The position numbers and the translations under genes are program-made. From contig JALDNG010000103.1 in the NCBI GenBank assembly GCA_024349245.1, positions 1,397,001 through 1,461,000 on the forward strand: 64,000 nucleotides of DNA, given 5' to 3'. The notes under the pieces were generated by a model, which searched no databases, was not told the origin of the DNA, and saw only the letters and a list, made by a program, of their open reading frames with translations. The DNA is from Neodontobutis hainanensis. Its lineage: Eukaryota; Chordata; Actinopteri; Gobiiformes; Odontobutidae. Below, one piece after another: positions 47,056-58,358 of this stretch (position 1 is the stretch's first letter; every line of letters begins with the position of its first letter).

Positions 47056-47984
47056 AAAAAAAATCAGAAGACACAGTCAGCCCTTTTTCTCTCATCAAAT
47101 GTTACCCTTTTTGCAAAAACTTTGGACACCCCTGTTTCAGAGTATTACTCCTGCAGGTTTTCCCTATGTTTAATGCAACATAGACAACAAATGTTATGTT
47201 TAAATTCAAAGTAAGTTGTAAGACAGACTCAAAAACACTGGCTTTGTTTTTGTGATTAACAGACTACAGTGTTAGGCTCCAGCTTGTAGTAAGTGGGTCA
47301 TACCAAACCATCCACAAGGGTAAGGGGTTACCAAGTCAAAACACATTTAACAATAGTTGACAATATAAAAAAATATAAACTTAGACCTGCTTATACCACT
47401 AACGCACAATTTATGATTTTGTCCTTCCCTTGTTGATGCTGGGTACAAATGTCCATAATCATTTCATCAATCTGTTCTCCTCTGATCCAATAAAATCTCA
47501 TATAATTACCGTCCTAATTATCTTCATTAATCACAACATTTTTTTTTAGGTTAAGGAGTAAATGTGGAAGATAAAACTTTTTAATTTTCCCCGACAGCAT
47601 CTTCTCCAAAATTGATAATGTGATAATAATTTGAAGGCCTTGGCTGCTGAAATTTGCATATCAATGCAGATGGTATCTTTTTAACTGCTTTCACAAAAGA
47701 AGCTCAGTGACTCAGCTGTGTTTTGTTTAGAGGAGAAAGTTAAGGTTGAATCACTTTGAAGGAACTTAAAAGAGACCAAATCTAAATATTCATTATGTGA
47801 CCTTTAAAGCTCAAAGGTCTTACTTGAGCTTTTACGTTTCAAAGTATTGATTTGTTCATGATTATTTTATAAAGTTTTGTCTTGGTGGAGTCTCTTTTCT
47901 CTTGAAGTGTTTGACAATGGAACAAGATTTGGGCCAAAATGGTATGGTGTCGGTTTAGTGAGACTTCTGCTGGGGATTAGAGTG

Positions 47985-48730
47985 GATTAGGGGTGACCCC
48001 AAATAGTGGAGAGTCAATGCTTCGATTCGAGGAGCCTGATTCGACTCTCAATCTGTGTTATGAAACAAGGTTTATGCCATTTTTGCTCTGTGGGGGGCTC
48101 AGGGTCTGATTTCACATCAAACTACTGAGTTTCTGTTAATTTACAATCTATTTTCCTGTGCTTTGTGTCCTACCCACTTGTTGAAGGGTAACCTCCAAAT
48201 GACACTGCAGGCGGCTCTGCTCCGCTGCGGAACGACGTTGCAGACCATTGCCCAGTGCATGCAGTTCAGATTTTCAGCTCAGAAGAGCATGCGCAGGTAG
48301 TACAAGATGGTGTGACAAAAGCCGTTGATAAAGAGTTGTGCGGGACCAAAACAAGTGTTTATTCAGAAGAGGAAGGACCAGAAAACAAGTTTAGTTTAAG
48401 ATTCCTTTGTTGTTTAAGTAAACATTACTTCACAGGTTTTTTCTCGTTACACTGGCCATGAAAAAGCTTTGGTTTTGCAGATCTTATCGCATTTAATGCT
48501 TAATCGTGTAAATAAACACTTAAAATCTTTGAATGAGGAAAGTTTATTGGTATATTTTTTTATTACTTTGGAAATCCGGATGTTTTTTTGGTGAGATCTA
48601 ATCTGTTCCGGTAAAAATAGAACTGCTGCGGATCTCTTTGTTTCATTGAAAACAACGTTGCGTATTTGCCGTGGAGGTCATAGGTGGAGTCGCATGCAGT
48701 GGAAAATGGGGTTAGCCAACGAGCCACGCA
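47985..48730. repeat. Possible degraded DNA-transposon remnant
   Basis: It opens with TTAGGGGTGACCCCAAATAG then ATTCGAGGAGCCTGATTCGA, resembling TAGGGGTG-ended, TTCGA-rich fish elements. The interior has an unusual CpG content for this intron (CGGCTCTGCTCCGCTGCGGA, GGAACGACGTTG). A second ACAACGTTGCGTATTTGCCG block lies near 48650. The boundaries are uncertain and no target duplication was identified. Confidence 0.25.
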
Positions 48731-49103
48731 TGGTTCCACTATTAGTCTAGTCTAGTTTCCTTTATTATAGGAAAGGCTTTACAATTCTCATTCAACTATT
48801 AACACACAAAGACCAAGATTTTGTTATGACTTTGAAATGGATTATTGGATTATTTTATCCTCTCAGATTTTGCGCCTGTACTCTTTGGTTTGCATTGTGT
48901 TTGAAACTCAATGTGACATCACTTGTAGGCCTTTCTCTAAGAGCAGAAGGGGTTAAAGGTTCTAAAGGTTGCCTGGCTCTTATTCATATTTTTTGTTATT
49001 ACTTTCTATGTTTTGAAGAAATAGAGCTTCCAGGTTCCATACCTTTGAATGTAGCCTTTACATCATGACGTTTTGTATATTTATTTATTAATTTTCTTCT
49101 GCT

Positions 49104-49195
49104 TAGTTGATGACTGGAGCCTATCCCAGCAGCTTTGGGCCTGAGACAAGGTACACTCTGGGCAGTGGCCAGTTGGTTGCAGGGTTGACGTTTAG
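49104..49195 (+). repeat. Partial copy of the GGAGCCTATCCCAGC fish repeat
   Basis: GATGACTGGAGCCTATCCCA then GGTACACTCTGGGCAGTGGC and GTTGGTTGCAGGGTTGACGT align with 32010-32085. Only the central ~90 bases are kept. Confidence 0.7.
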
Positions 49196-50067
49196 CATAT
49201 TCAAAAATAAAATACCCTTCGCACAAAAGCAGCACACCACCAGTGTGTATAATCAGGCTTTATGCACTGGCCTTTTAGGTGACTGCCTAGAGACCAGCCA
49301 TGGGACTGGGCACCAGAAAATAAAAACAGCTCAAAGGTGCGTGGTGCTCTATGCAAATTATAAGAATGACAGACATGCTGCTAATTTTGGATGTGCTAAA
49401 TTTACCCCCCCTTGTCTGAGTCTGAACTGTGCTCACAACACAGGGATCCGCAGACAGTGTGAGAAAAAAAGACTTGAACCCGCTTAGCAGCATTCTGTAA
49501 GGGAGGGTTTGGTGAGGGCTGTAACTTTGAAATATTCTGTTCTGAGAATCCTTTATTATTTTCTTTAATTGAAAGGGTTAATTGCAGCTGTTCTGAAAAA
49601 TCCTGGATAAAGCTGTTATAGTAATATCCTTCACAGATACTAATGAAGGTAAAGTTTCTTAAGCAGACAAAGCCAAGTAATAAACTACATGAAGACGTTC
49701 ATGTACCTGCTGTAAAATACAGTGCTTATAGTTTTCAAGCAGATTTATTTACCACATATTATTGAATCTTTTTAGCAAAATGCATCAAATCACTTGATTA
49801 ATGGACAATGGATAAATTGCTACATCCCTTGTCCTTTTTGTTTGTGAGGCACACATTTGTAATCTCGCCTACAGCGCCAAAAGAGCCAGCACTGATTGTA
49901 GTTTTTACTTTGTATGTGTGTCTTTCTAACAGTTGCCACCTGACTTGTTTTAAATACACATATAATATTTATGAGTGGACTCAGTTGGAACAATGAATGA
50001 ATTGGTCCGTGATGTCTGTATGTCACAGATCAGTTGTGATGTTTGTCTCTTGATGTGTTTTTCCCAG

Positions 50068-50193
50068 ATGTGCACACAGAGGCGGTGCAGGCAGCGCTGG
50101 CCAAACACAAAGAGAGGAAGATGGCCGTCCCCATGCCTTCAAAACGACGCTCGCTGGTCGTCCAGACGTCTATGGACGCATATACACCACCAG
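50068..50193 (+). CDS. dip2c: dip2c coding exon (fourth coding exon by family comparison)
   Basis: 126 nt, acceptor TTTTTCCCAG, donor CCAG|GTAATA. Phase 1 both sides. It encodes (D)VHTEAVQAALAKHKERKMA, then VPMPSKRRSLVVQTSMDAYT and PP. The AVQAALAKHKERKMAVPMPSKRRS helix closes the DMAP1-binding domain. The RRSLVVQTSMDAYTPP ending agrees with DIP2C and differs from my recollection of DIP2B at the corresponding residues. The donor is immediately followed by a (TAA)n tract. Confidence 0.95.
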
Positions 50194-50194
50194 G

Positions 50195-50219
50195 TAATAA
50201 TAATAATAATAATAATAAT
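50195..50219 (+). repeat. (TAA)n microsatellite overlapping a splice donor
   Basis: The intron begins GTAATAATAATAA..., so the trinucleotide run starts at the second base of the donor and covers positions +2 to +26. The repeat maintains an acceptable GTAATA donor. Confidence 0.9.
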
Positions 50220-50645
50220 TTTTTTACAAAAAGAAAACTAAAAGGGATGAAACAAAACAAGACCATATTAAAACATAAGCAATTTTAAAAAAAAGATTAT
50301 GTAAACTTATATATAAAAAAAAAAAGCCCTGAGGTGTAATTCCAACAATGTCAGAGAATGTAAGAGATATTACTTGGGGAGATCAAGGAATATGGTCAAA
50401 CATAATGTACTAAGTTAAGAAAAAGAGTTACAACAGTCTATTCAAGATGAGACACAGCACTTATTAATCAAAGTTGACTAAAGCTGCTGTATATATTTGT
50501 ACTCGTATAAATATATTCTCTTCCAGAGTGTATCATAGGAAGTCCATTGTCAAAGGAGTCCAGTGTCACATGATTATACAATGACAGAAAAGCACCTTTT
50601 GTTTCTTTTCTTCATTCTTCATTCACTATATAGTTCACTTTATTG

Positions 50646-50674
50646 TATATATATGTATATATATATATATATAT
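50646..50674. repeat. (TA)n microsatellite, interrupted
   Basis: TATATATATG followed by TATATATATATATATATAT. A simple repeat within the intron. Confidence 0.8.
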
Positions 50675-53600
50675 CTCGTGATCGAAAGATAAGAGACAAG
50701 GAAGTGGTTTCAAACAAAGCCACTACATAAATGGTCTAGTCACTACACCATGAATTATACAGTAGACATTGTGGTTATGGACACAGCTCTTCTTTCATCT
50801 GGCATCATTTTGTCCAGAGCGTGTCCTTCAGGACGTCCCACAGCAGGTTTGGTCCCTGTAGCATGAGAACAGGGTCCAAACGCGGCGTGATGACATTGTT
50901 TTTGTGTCTCCGGTCTTCATTTAATTAGAGAGTTCTCATTAATGAGTGTGTTATCTGTGGCTCCCAGGTTTCACTGAGATCACTCGGCACGCTGCAGTCA
51001 GACATTCATGGTCACACATTTGCTTTGAAATTGGGGAAATGGTAAATGCTGAAAAAGAAAGGCATGTTTATGTTTTTATGATGGAAAATCAGTGTAAACA
51101 GTGCTCTTCTCAGACTGATTCAAAGCACAGTTAGAAAAAATAGTCTGACTTTGACTCATTGCTCATTTCACCCAAATAACTAACGTCTATCACCGTATGT
51201 TCTAAAAAATAGTCAGGACATGATGCACTGAGGTCAACATCAGATGAGCCTCGGTTATTTTTTCTCGGTGTTATGAAAGATATGGCGCCCATGGTGACCA
51301 CAGAATGCAGCGCACAATCAATGCATTATGATTGTTTTAAATATACTCATAGGACAGCCCGCAGACATTTCTCCAGAAATATCACTCTGCAGCACTTTCA
51401 CATGACGTCTGAATGTTTATAGCACAAAGAAAGACTCACAGCTCTGAAGGACTTGCATCATGAGAGTAGACTTAAAGGTGCAGTATGAAGAAATGAATGT
51501 TGTAAACAAGAGCACACTCAGGTTTCCTTTTCAGCACAATTCATGGAGGCTTAGAACATTTATGATTCCTTTTCTTCTAGGTTTATTCATATGTCCCTTT
51601 AGGGCTACCATACCTGTTAACTATAAAACTATACCCCCATTTAAATTGCTTCTTCTTTTTAAAACAACTAAGCATAGCTTAAAATCTATAACATAGACAG
51701 TGTAATGAGTTTTTTCCACTTTCATAAATTTTTTTTTATATGGTGATGCTCCAAATATATGGCCTACCCCCACAATAACTACTTACAGGGAATAAAGGGA
51801 TATTCCACATTTTAGATTTATGCTTTTGGATTGATGGACTATTTCACAAAACGTATTTTAACTCCAAGCAAAGTCAGACCTAAACTTATACACCCACTTT
51901 TATAATATATTATTGGGCTATTAGATATCATAAATCTTGTAGCCTTTTGAAAGTTTAAAGGGAGACCAAAGAGGAAGATTTATAGGGTGCAGAGGATAGG
52001 GTTAGATGGAGGCAGATGATTCCCTGTGGCGAGTCCTGAAGGGAGGAAGAATGTCTTGCAGCCTTTATTTTGGAAACTAGTTTGTCTCTGTATACATTTC
52101 AAAGCACCTGAGGCATGCAGCCAGGGAAAATGGTATGAAGCTGAAACCAATGCTGTTACTACCAGTCAGATCAACAAAGTAACCAACGTTCTGACTACAC
52201 TCACCTGAGAGATTAAATATATATTTTGCTCTGCACAAAAATGGTATGCCAAAATAGACCTCTCTGACAGGCTGCCATTGAGCTCTATAGTTCTATATTT
52301 GACACATTTGTATTTATCTCAACACAGATGACATTCCTGCTTAATTTCCCAGGAATCAGGCTTTGTTCTTTTGTTTACATGTCCAGAGGTGTGCTCATGG
52401 CTTCGTTGGGGATTGGCGTATGAACATCATTGCTGCATGCCCCCAGTGCTCCAATCTTTTGACTAATACACAAAATAGTCCCCCAAAATTACACATATTT
52501 TACAAGAGATAAAATAACCTAAATGCAACACATAATAATTTTAAAATAAGGTAATGATCCATCTGTCTACAGGTACCTTATACAGCCCTAGTACAATGCA
52601 TTATTTTCTATCAAAGACTAAACTGTGACATTTTTCCTGGTGCTTCACGACCGACTTGTGATTTCCAACACCACCTGGCTCCATATGTAAACTCCCATGG
52701 GGCTCTGCTGTCACGTTTGAATAACTAATCAACATGTGGCCGACAGCGGGACACAAAATACACAAAATAAGACGCAGCAAGACGACAAAACAAACAACAG
52801 GAGAATACCCCGGCGGACGTTGCGAGGCCAGACAGCGCCCTGAAAGGAAGGAATATGATGAGCGCTGGGAAAGGAATGAAAACAAACAGCAGAGAATTAG
52901 TGAGGAGCTAATAGAGGCTGGTCAGTCGTCTGCAAGAGGCGACAACTGCAGCACCCTCAGATGAACATGCTCCAGACAGAGTTGGTGTGAGTGTGGCAGA
53001 AGGAGGAATAATACTTTAACTGGAAAAGTGAGAGAGCGTTTCGGGGAACTGATGTGTTTTGACATGTTTTGTGTTGTTTCAAATTGATTCTGTCAAACTT
53101 TTCTGATCTTCTTGTTTACGTCAATAAAACATAGCTACAAAGCATTGAAACATTTGAAACCACAAGTGAGTTCGGCACAGAATTACCAAGCTTTAGAGAC
53201 ATTCCTATTATCAGAAGGTATATGAAGCTTCCCATAGTCCCATTGTTCCAAGTGTTCCATACCGTACACTACCGCTGTTGTGTCGTAGGGTTCCTTAAAA
53301 GTGTTGATTGGACAGTTGGAGGATTTTCACTCAGGTAAAAAGTAAACGCAAAATGGCAATGTTTGTCATATTCAAAGAAGAAAGCTTAAAGATAAATGTG
53401 CTTTTTCCAGAATAAAGCTAAAGCATTTATTAGCGACTGCAGTTTCAGTTTAGTGCTTCGTAAATTGCATCAAGTACGAGTAGAACATTGAAAAGTGAGT
53501 CCCTAAAATGAAGAAAACTGCTGCTCTTTGCTGTGATTTCCCGCCCGCTTCAGGTCTCTAATTTATACTACTCATAAAAAGGAGGAAAAACAACTTTTTG

Positions 53601-54773
53601 GAAAGTAGAAAACATTTCCGATGTTCATCCAAAGTTTTTTTTTTGTGGTTGAACTGGTGGTTGCATGTCTACTGTGATTGGTCCTTTGGTCTTTTACTGT
53701 TAAGTGCTGCAGTTAATAGCTATACATTCCACCTCTTTCCTAGCCTTCCTTCTCCATTCTTTTTCAATTCATATTCATCTGAGTTTAATTTCCAGGAAAA
53801 ATAGATGCAGATTAAATCAGACAAATGAACAACCATAAGCATGCGCAGACAAAACTAGTTTCACGTTGTTATAAATCATTGCATAAAGCCGAACATTCAT
53901 AACTACTGTGGACTGACTCCCTCCAGTGCACATACCTTCAACATTTTGTTTCTGATTGGATAAAAGGAAACGGGACACTAATAAATGAATTTTCCATTTG
54001 ATGTAAAACGTGAACAGGGACAAACATGAAATATTTTACAAACATAAATACCCCACTTCTTCTTTAAATGAAGTAGGACCAGACAGAAGGTTGACTTTGT
54101 GGGTCAGGTCTCACCCGCTCTGCCGCTGTTGTACCCTGAGCACCTGTGAGAACTGGGTCAGCCTCTGTTGTTATTCATATCGCCACAATCAGGCTTGTGA
54201 AGCTCAGGGCATTATGGAAATCACATGCAAACACCCAGGCTGTGCTTCCCCGGGGCAACTCCAAACAGATGGAGCTAAAGCCGCTAAAGACATTTCACAC
54301 AATGGACCAAAGACTGAATATGTCATACACAGAGACGGGGAGTGAGCTGTGGAGGCATAAAAACAGCACAACGCCCTCTAGCCACTGACTGTTTCCTAAA
54401 CTATTTTTGCAAAGGAATAAACATACAAAGTAGATAAGTACTTTGTAATATGTTTTGTTTCAACATCTGTAAGTCTGAGGCTTTTTATGCTGCAGATCTC
54501 AAAATTTAATTCACAGCAACACATGTCTTTGATGTTTTTTTATATTCTTTCTATTTCTTAAAATAAAGAAATAAATACAATTGATTATTAGTTCAAAATG
54601 AAGTTGGTTTAGGATTCCAGACATTCTGAATATAAAGCACACTTTTGTAAGTCACAAAAGATGTCAGTTTCCAGTTTCTTCTCTGATATCAATGAAAGGT
54701 GCTTCATAAAAACAGGTTGTTTGATGTTTGATTGATTCATTTTAATTCATTACCTGTCTGCTCTTGTCTCCAG

Positions 54774-55064
54774 ACACATCGTCCGGGTCGGAGGGGGAGG
54801 CTGAAGGCGAGGAGGACGGCCCTGAGGAGAACGGAGGGGGAGGGGGTGGGACGTCCAGTCTGGAGGGCAGTCTGGGCATGGAGAACTGGGTGAGCCGTGC
54901 CATCCACCCCACCTCCTCCAGCACTACCACGGCCTCCAGCGCCTCCTCGTCCTCCTCGTCCCGGAGCAGCGTGAGCAGTGGTGCAGTGGGACGCCTGACC
55001 GATGTCCTGCAGCAGCACGCCCATGTGGCAGCGCACATTCACCGACAGAGGCTTCACAGGACGG
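54774..55064 (+). CDS. dip2c: dip2c coding exon encoding the low-complexity linker
   Basis: 291 nt, acceptor TTGTCTCCAG, donor ACGG|GTGAGC. Phase 1 both sides. It encodes (D)TSSGSE, an acidic stretch (EGEAEGEEDGPEEN), a six-Gly run, the conserved SLGMENWVSRAIH helix (human DIP2C has a similar MEHWISQAIH), and a Ser/Thr tract with nine serines in ten residues. It ends GRLTDVLQQHAHVAAHIHRQ then RLHRT. The conserved islands DTSSGSE, MENWVSRAIH and RLTDV fix the frame. The length between them exceeds what I recall for mammalian DIP2C, so the acidic, Gly and His-rich insertions look lineage-specific. The exon is strikingly GC-rich against AT-rich introns. Antisense open frames here are shadows. 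Confidence 0.93.
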
Positions 55065-56689
55065 GTGAGCGGCCAGACGTGTACATGTAGACACTGATGT
55101 CCACCAGTTACTATACCATAGCCACCTCATGTTCTGGGTTTATTTTCTCACAGAACCAATTTTTAATCACCCACTAAAAACATTCCTGCGACACACAATT
55201 TAGTCCCACTTCGAGAATGTCTGAATTAAAGCAAAGGCAAAAAACATTGCTTAATTTAAGTCAGATCACACAGAGACCGGGTCCGGGAACTTTCTTATTT
55301 TGACATGAAGTGTTCCAGAAAACTGTTTGAAATTTATGTTAATAAGAAAATGCTGTTCTGAATGGTCAAAAAGTCGAAGAAGAGGAAGTGTATATCTCTG
55401 AATGGAAACACTGTCAAATATGATACAAAACTTGACATTGTTGGTGCACTTAAAGCACAGAATTGGGGGAAAGAGACCTCTAACACCTGAGAGGAGAGTG
55501 GAAAAGTTGTGGATGGGAAATTGATGAATGATGAAAATGTCAGCAGTATGCAGTGATGTGTGAGCTGTTTGCTGTGAGTTAAAATGCATGGTGGGTTGTG
55601 GATAAAGGATTACGTTTGGTTTGGCAGCTTCACTGAGAACCATCTCTCATTTTCATTTTTGCTTGTAGATATCTTTTTCTCTGCATTACAGCTTGATTTA
55701 GTTTGAGTAAACACTCAGATGAAAGATGGCAAGGCAAAACTACTGCTTTTTGTGTCAAAACTGTTAAGTGTCCATTATCGAAATGGATGAATGTTATTTT
55801 GCAATTTCAAAACACGATGAAGCCCTTTGATTTTTATTCATACAAGAGAAATAGCTCATATCCTTCAACACACATAATTGAGCTAAGTTCATAATGCAGA
55901 CTAATGACCAGGATTGGTTTGCATAAAACGGAAAGAAAATAATCTAAAGTGAACATAATTGTCAGTTATTTTTGCATCAAAATCTTTGCTTTTAGCGGTA
56001 AACAGTAGAAAGCTGTTGTAACCCAGTGTCTATTGGAGGACTCTGTGGTGACTCACGGAGCTCAGTCTGATGAAATATTAAGAAACAGATCAGAGGAGAA
56101 AGCCTCCTTGTTTTGAACCTGTCCCTTGGCTTTTATTTCTGCAGATACTCGACACGTTTCATTACGTTCAGTCGCACACAGAGCAGTTCACAGGGACCTG
56201 ATGCACTAGTGTTTCATAAGATGTGGTCAGACATGTACTAAAAACTGTGTGCTCCGGATTAATTCAGAAACATGGTTGTTGAGGAATATGCAGTTATCTG
56301 AGTAGAGCCAGAGTTTGCAAACAAGTTGGTAGTGGTACGTCACACAAAGCGCTGCCAGTTCTGGTGGGATTTCTAGAGTTTTCTTTGCAGCAGCAGGTTC
56401 AGTCACAGTCACCCGCTTTAACTCCACAGAGGCTTGACGTTATGTGTTTACCTCCTGCTGCTTCCATTTCACAGAGATTTCAGAGTGAGTTCTCTTAGAG
56501 GCCAAGGTAAACCTATAAAGATGTTTTGTTTACAGTGTGCTTTTCCCAGGTTCTCGCAGTCGCCACATTGTGTGTAGCAGACAGAAAGCAGTAGACAGTT
56601 TGGAGAAGCTGCACAATGCATTGCTGTGGAAACGGACTGCTCATATTTATCTTACCTGGTCTTTTTGTTCTGTTTTATGTTTTTTTTAG
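55065..56689 (+). other. dip2c: dip2c intron, 1.6 kb
   Basis: GTGAGC to TTTTTTTAG. No gene, repeat family or strong motif recognised inside it. Confidence 0.7.
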
Positions 56690-56845
56690 AGAACCACTCG
56701 GCCCCTCCAGACGTCACGGGTTACACCAACAACTCATCCTCTTCTTCAGATGGGACGCAGGCCGACAAAGCCCCCTGCCCCGGGAACGCAGCCCACAAAC
56801 ACACGCCCAAGTATGGCAACGCAGAGCTTATGGAGACAGGAGATG
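56690..56845 (+). CDS. dip2c: dip2c coding exon
   Basis: 156 nt, acceptor TTTTTTTAG, donor GATG|GTGAGA. Phase 1 both sides. It encodes (E)NHSAPPDVTGYTNNSSSSS, DGTQADKAPCPGNAAHKHTP and KYGNAELMETGD. Conserved ends NHSAPPDVT and PKYGNAELMETGDG bracket a variable Ser-rich centre. The PKYGNAELMETGDG ending matches DIP2C; in DIP2A and DIP2B this place differs, as I recall the family. This is the strongest single reason for the C assignment. Confidence 0.94.
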
Positions 56846-57908
56846 GTGAGAAAACTTATGAACTTTAATTTTATTAGCAAATGATAGTGACGCTTTTCTT
56901 CTATTACACATTAGACACATCCCCAGATATTACAGATTTAATTTAAGTTAGCCTGGCCAACCAGACCTATTCAATTTCAAGTTAAATGGTTCTGGAACCA
57001 CTCCCTCTGAAAAAATCTAAACCGTTTATCTAACATGGAGTGGGAATATTTTTCTGATTGGTTCAATGTTTTCCAAATTGTGTTAGTCCAGAGGCAGTTT
57101 ATTCTGCTGTGTATGATGGTCCTGCCCCCTGAATTCTGACCAGAAACCAGGCTAGTCAGAAACTCACCAGGTACTTTAGATACACTCCTGGAGGTGATTG
57201 GATAAAACACCTGTCACAAGGTAATCTTATCCAATCAGAACTTCTTAGTTTATGACATTGCATTGAAAATGACTAAATTATGATTTCTGTGACATTGTAA
57301 ACTCACAAATATTGTAAGAATCCAGCTGTGTTGCAAGGAATGAGGACGTGCACTAAGTGTTTCGTAGCCCAGGTGTTCTCTTATTCCAGAGGCCCATCTA
57401 AAGGGTTTGATGCCTGGTGGAAGTCCAGCTCTTGGATTCTTTTCTTTTAAACAATAAAATCCTTTTTTTAATGTTCCGTGTATTGCCTTTGGCAGCATCT
57501 GGTGAAAACATTGCATGTTACAAACACACCTCTCACACCCTTTCTTTTCCGCGGCCTGTGAGCACCTATGGTAGCCCTGCAGGGACATGCTGTTGTCTTG
57601 AACAAATATTGTGTAAATTGGACAATGAGTTTGTTTTAGAGATATAGAAACTAAAAACTAGTGCTCAAATGGCCTTAGCTTTTGTGCAAGATTGTGCTTC
57701 TTCTCCAGTCATGCTCAGTTTGTCCTTTCTGGACCATTGTTAAAACCAGAACAAGAAGTAATGGCCCTAATCATAGTTTGACTGACATGTTTAATTTGGT
57801 TCAGCTGTAAAACTACAAAAAATGTAGACAATGCATCCAAACAGCAACTTTAAATTATGTTTTTATAAATTATGTAATTATGTTTGCATCTGTGCACATA
57901 CTGTCCAG
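56846..57908 (+). other. dip2c: dip2c intron, 1.06 kb
   Basis: GTGAGA to CTGTCCAG. It holds one R170 repeat copy (57572-57741). Confidence 0.75.
57572..57741 (+). repeat. Best copy of the ~170-bp dispersed repeat family R170
   Basis: It opens TAGCCCTGCAGGGACATGCT, with a palindromic CCCTGCAGGG core. It ends with GCTTCTTCTCCAGTCATGCT, then CAGTTTGTCCTTTCTGGACC and ATTGT. Copies are also at 4493, 7251 and 60158, plus fragments at 1324 and 41271, all in + orientation. No internal promoter boxes of a tRNA type and no terminal inverted repeats were seen. Confidence 0.55.
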
Positions 57909-58028
57909 GAGTTCCAGTCAGCAGCAGAGTTTCAGCTAAAATCCAGCAGCTGGTCAACACTCTGAAGAGACCCAAACGGCCGCCGCTCAGAGAGTTCTTT
58001 GTTGATGACTTTGAGGAGCTCCTAGAAG
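57909..58028 (+). CDS. dip2c: dip2c coding exon with the KRPKRPPLREFF block
   Basis: 120 nt, acceptor CTGTCCAG, donor GAAG|GTTACT. Phase 1 both sides. It encodes (G)VPVSSRVSAKIQQLVNTLK, then RPKRPPLREFFVDDFEELLE. This is among the most conserved parts of DIP2 proteins. The exact string AKIQQLVNTLKRPKRPPLRE agrees with DIP2C, against KIQQLLNTLKRPKRPPLKE in A and B as I recall them. The donor GTTACT is a poor match to consensus, but frame continuity with the exon at 58161 requires it. Confidence 0.95.
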
Positions 58029-58160
58029 GTTACTCTCTTATATTCACTCAGTTGTTATAATGTTTTTTTTACTGTATTACTATATCTATATTCTATAGTA
58101 TTTAGAACTGTATTCTCCACAGTTGCAAATATATGTTTATGTTTTTCTACTGTCTTTTAG
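58029..58160 (+). other. dip2c: dip2c short intron, 132 bp
   Basis: GTTACT to GTCTTTTAG. Retention would reach an in-frame TAA within about 12 codons. Confidence 0.9.
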
Positions 58161-58358
58161 TCCAGCAGCCAGACCCGAACCAGCCCAAAGCAGAGGGGGC
58201 TCAGATGGTGCCGACTCAGGGCGAGCAGCTGGGCGTCGTCACCAACTGGCCGCCATCACTGGAGGCGGCTCTTCAGAGGTGGGGCACTATTTCGCCAAAA
58301 GCCCCCTGCCTCAGCACCATGGACCCCAATGGCAAACCCCTCTACGTCCTCACATATG
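58161..58358 (+). CDS. dip2c: dip2c coding exon entering the adenylate-forming domain
   Basis: 198 nt, acceptor CTGTCTTTTAG, donor TATG|GTACGA. Phase 1 both sides. It encodes (V)QQPDPNQPKAEGAQMVPTQ, GEQLGVVTNWPPSLEAALQR, WGTISPKAPCLSTMDPNGKP and LYVLTY. GEQLGVVTNWPPSLEAALQR is as in DIP2C. The segment links the N-terminal region to the first FAAL-like AMP-binding-fold domain, which begins around LYVLTYGKLW. Confidence 0.95.

Larger units (their letters stand above)
46642..50067 (+). other. dip2c: dip2c intron, 3.4 kb
   Basis: GTACAA to TTCCCAG. It holds reverse CCTGGTTTAG-type units (46978-47055), a possible conserved non-coding block (47575-47720), a possible DNA-element remnant (47985-48730) and a partial GGAGCCTATCCCAGC repeat (49104-49195). 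Nothing coding was recognised. Confidence 0.7.
50194..54773 (+). other. dip2c: dip2c intron, 4.6 kb
   Basis: GTAATA to TCTCCAG. Apart from the (TAA)n at its 5' end and a TA-rich microsatellite at 50646-50674, I see only unique-looking AT-rich sequence with short spurious frames. Confidence 0.7.

Noticed and set aside
54737..55130. Open frames on the minus strand and in other frames across the GC-rich dip2c exon
   Set aside because: They overlap a conserved DIP2 exon, and arise from its high GC content and repeated codons. None has family motifs.
55266..55643. 125-codon minus-strand frame inside a dip2c intron
   Set aside because: No recognisable domain, no splice-site support, ordinary intron composition.
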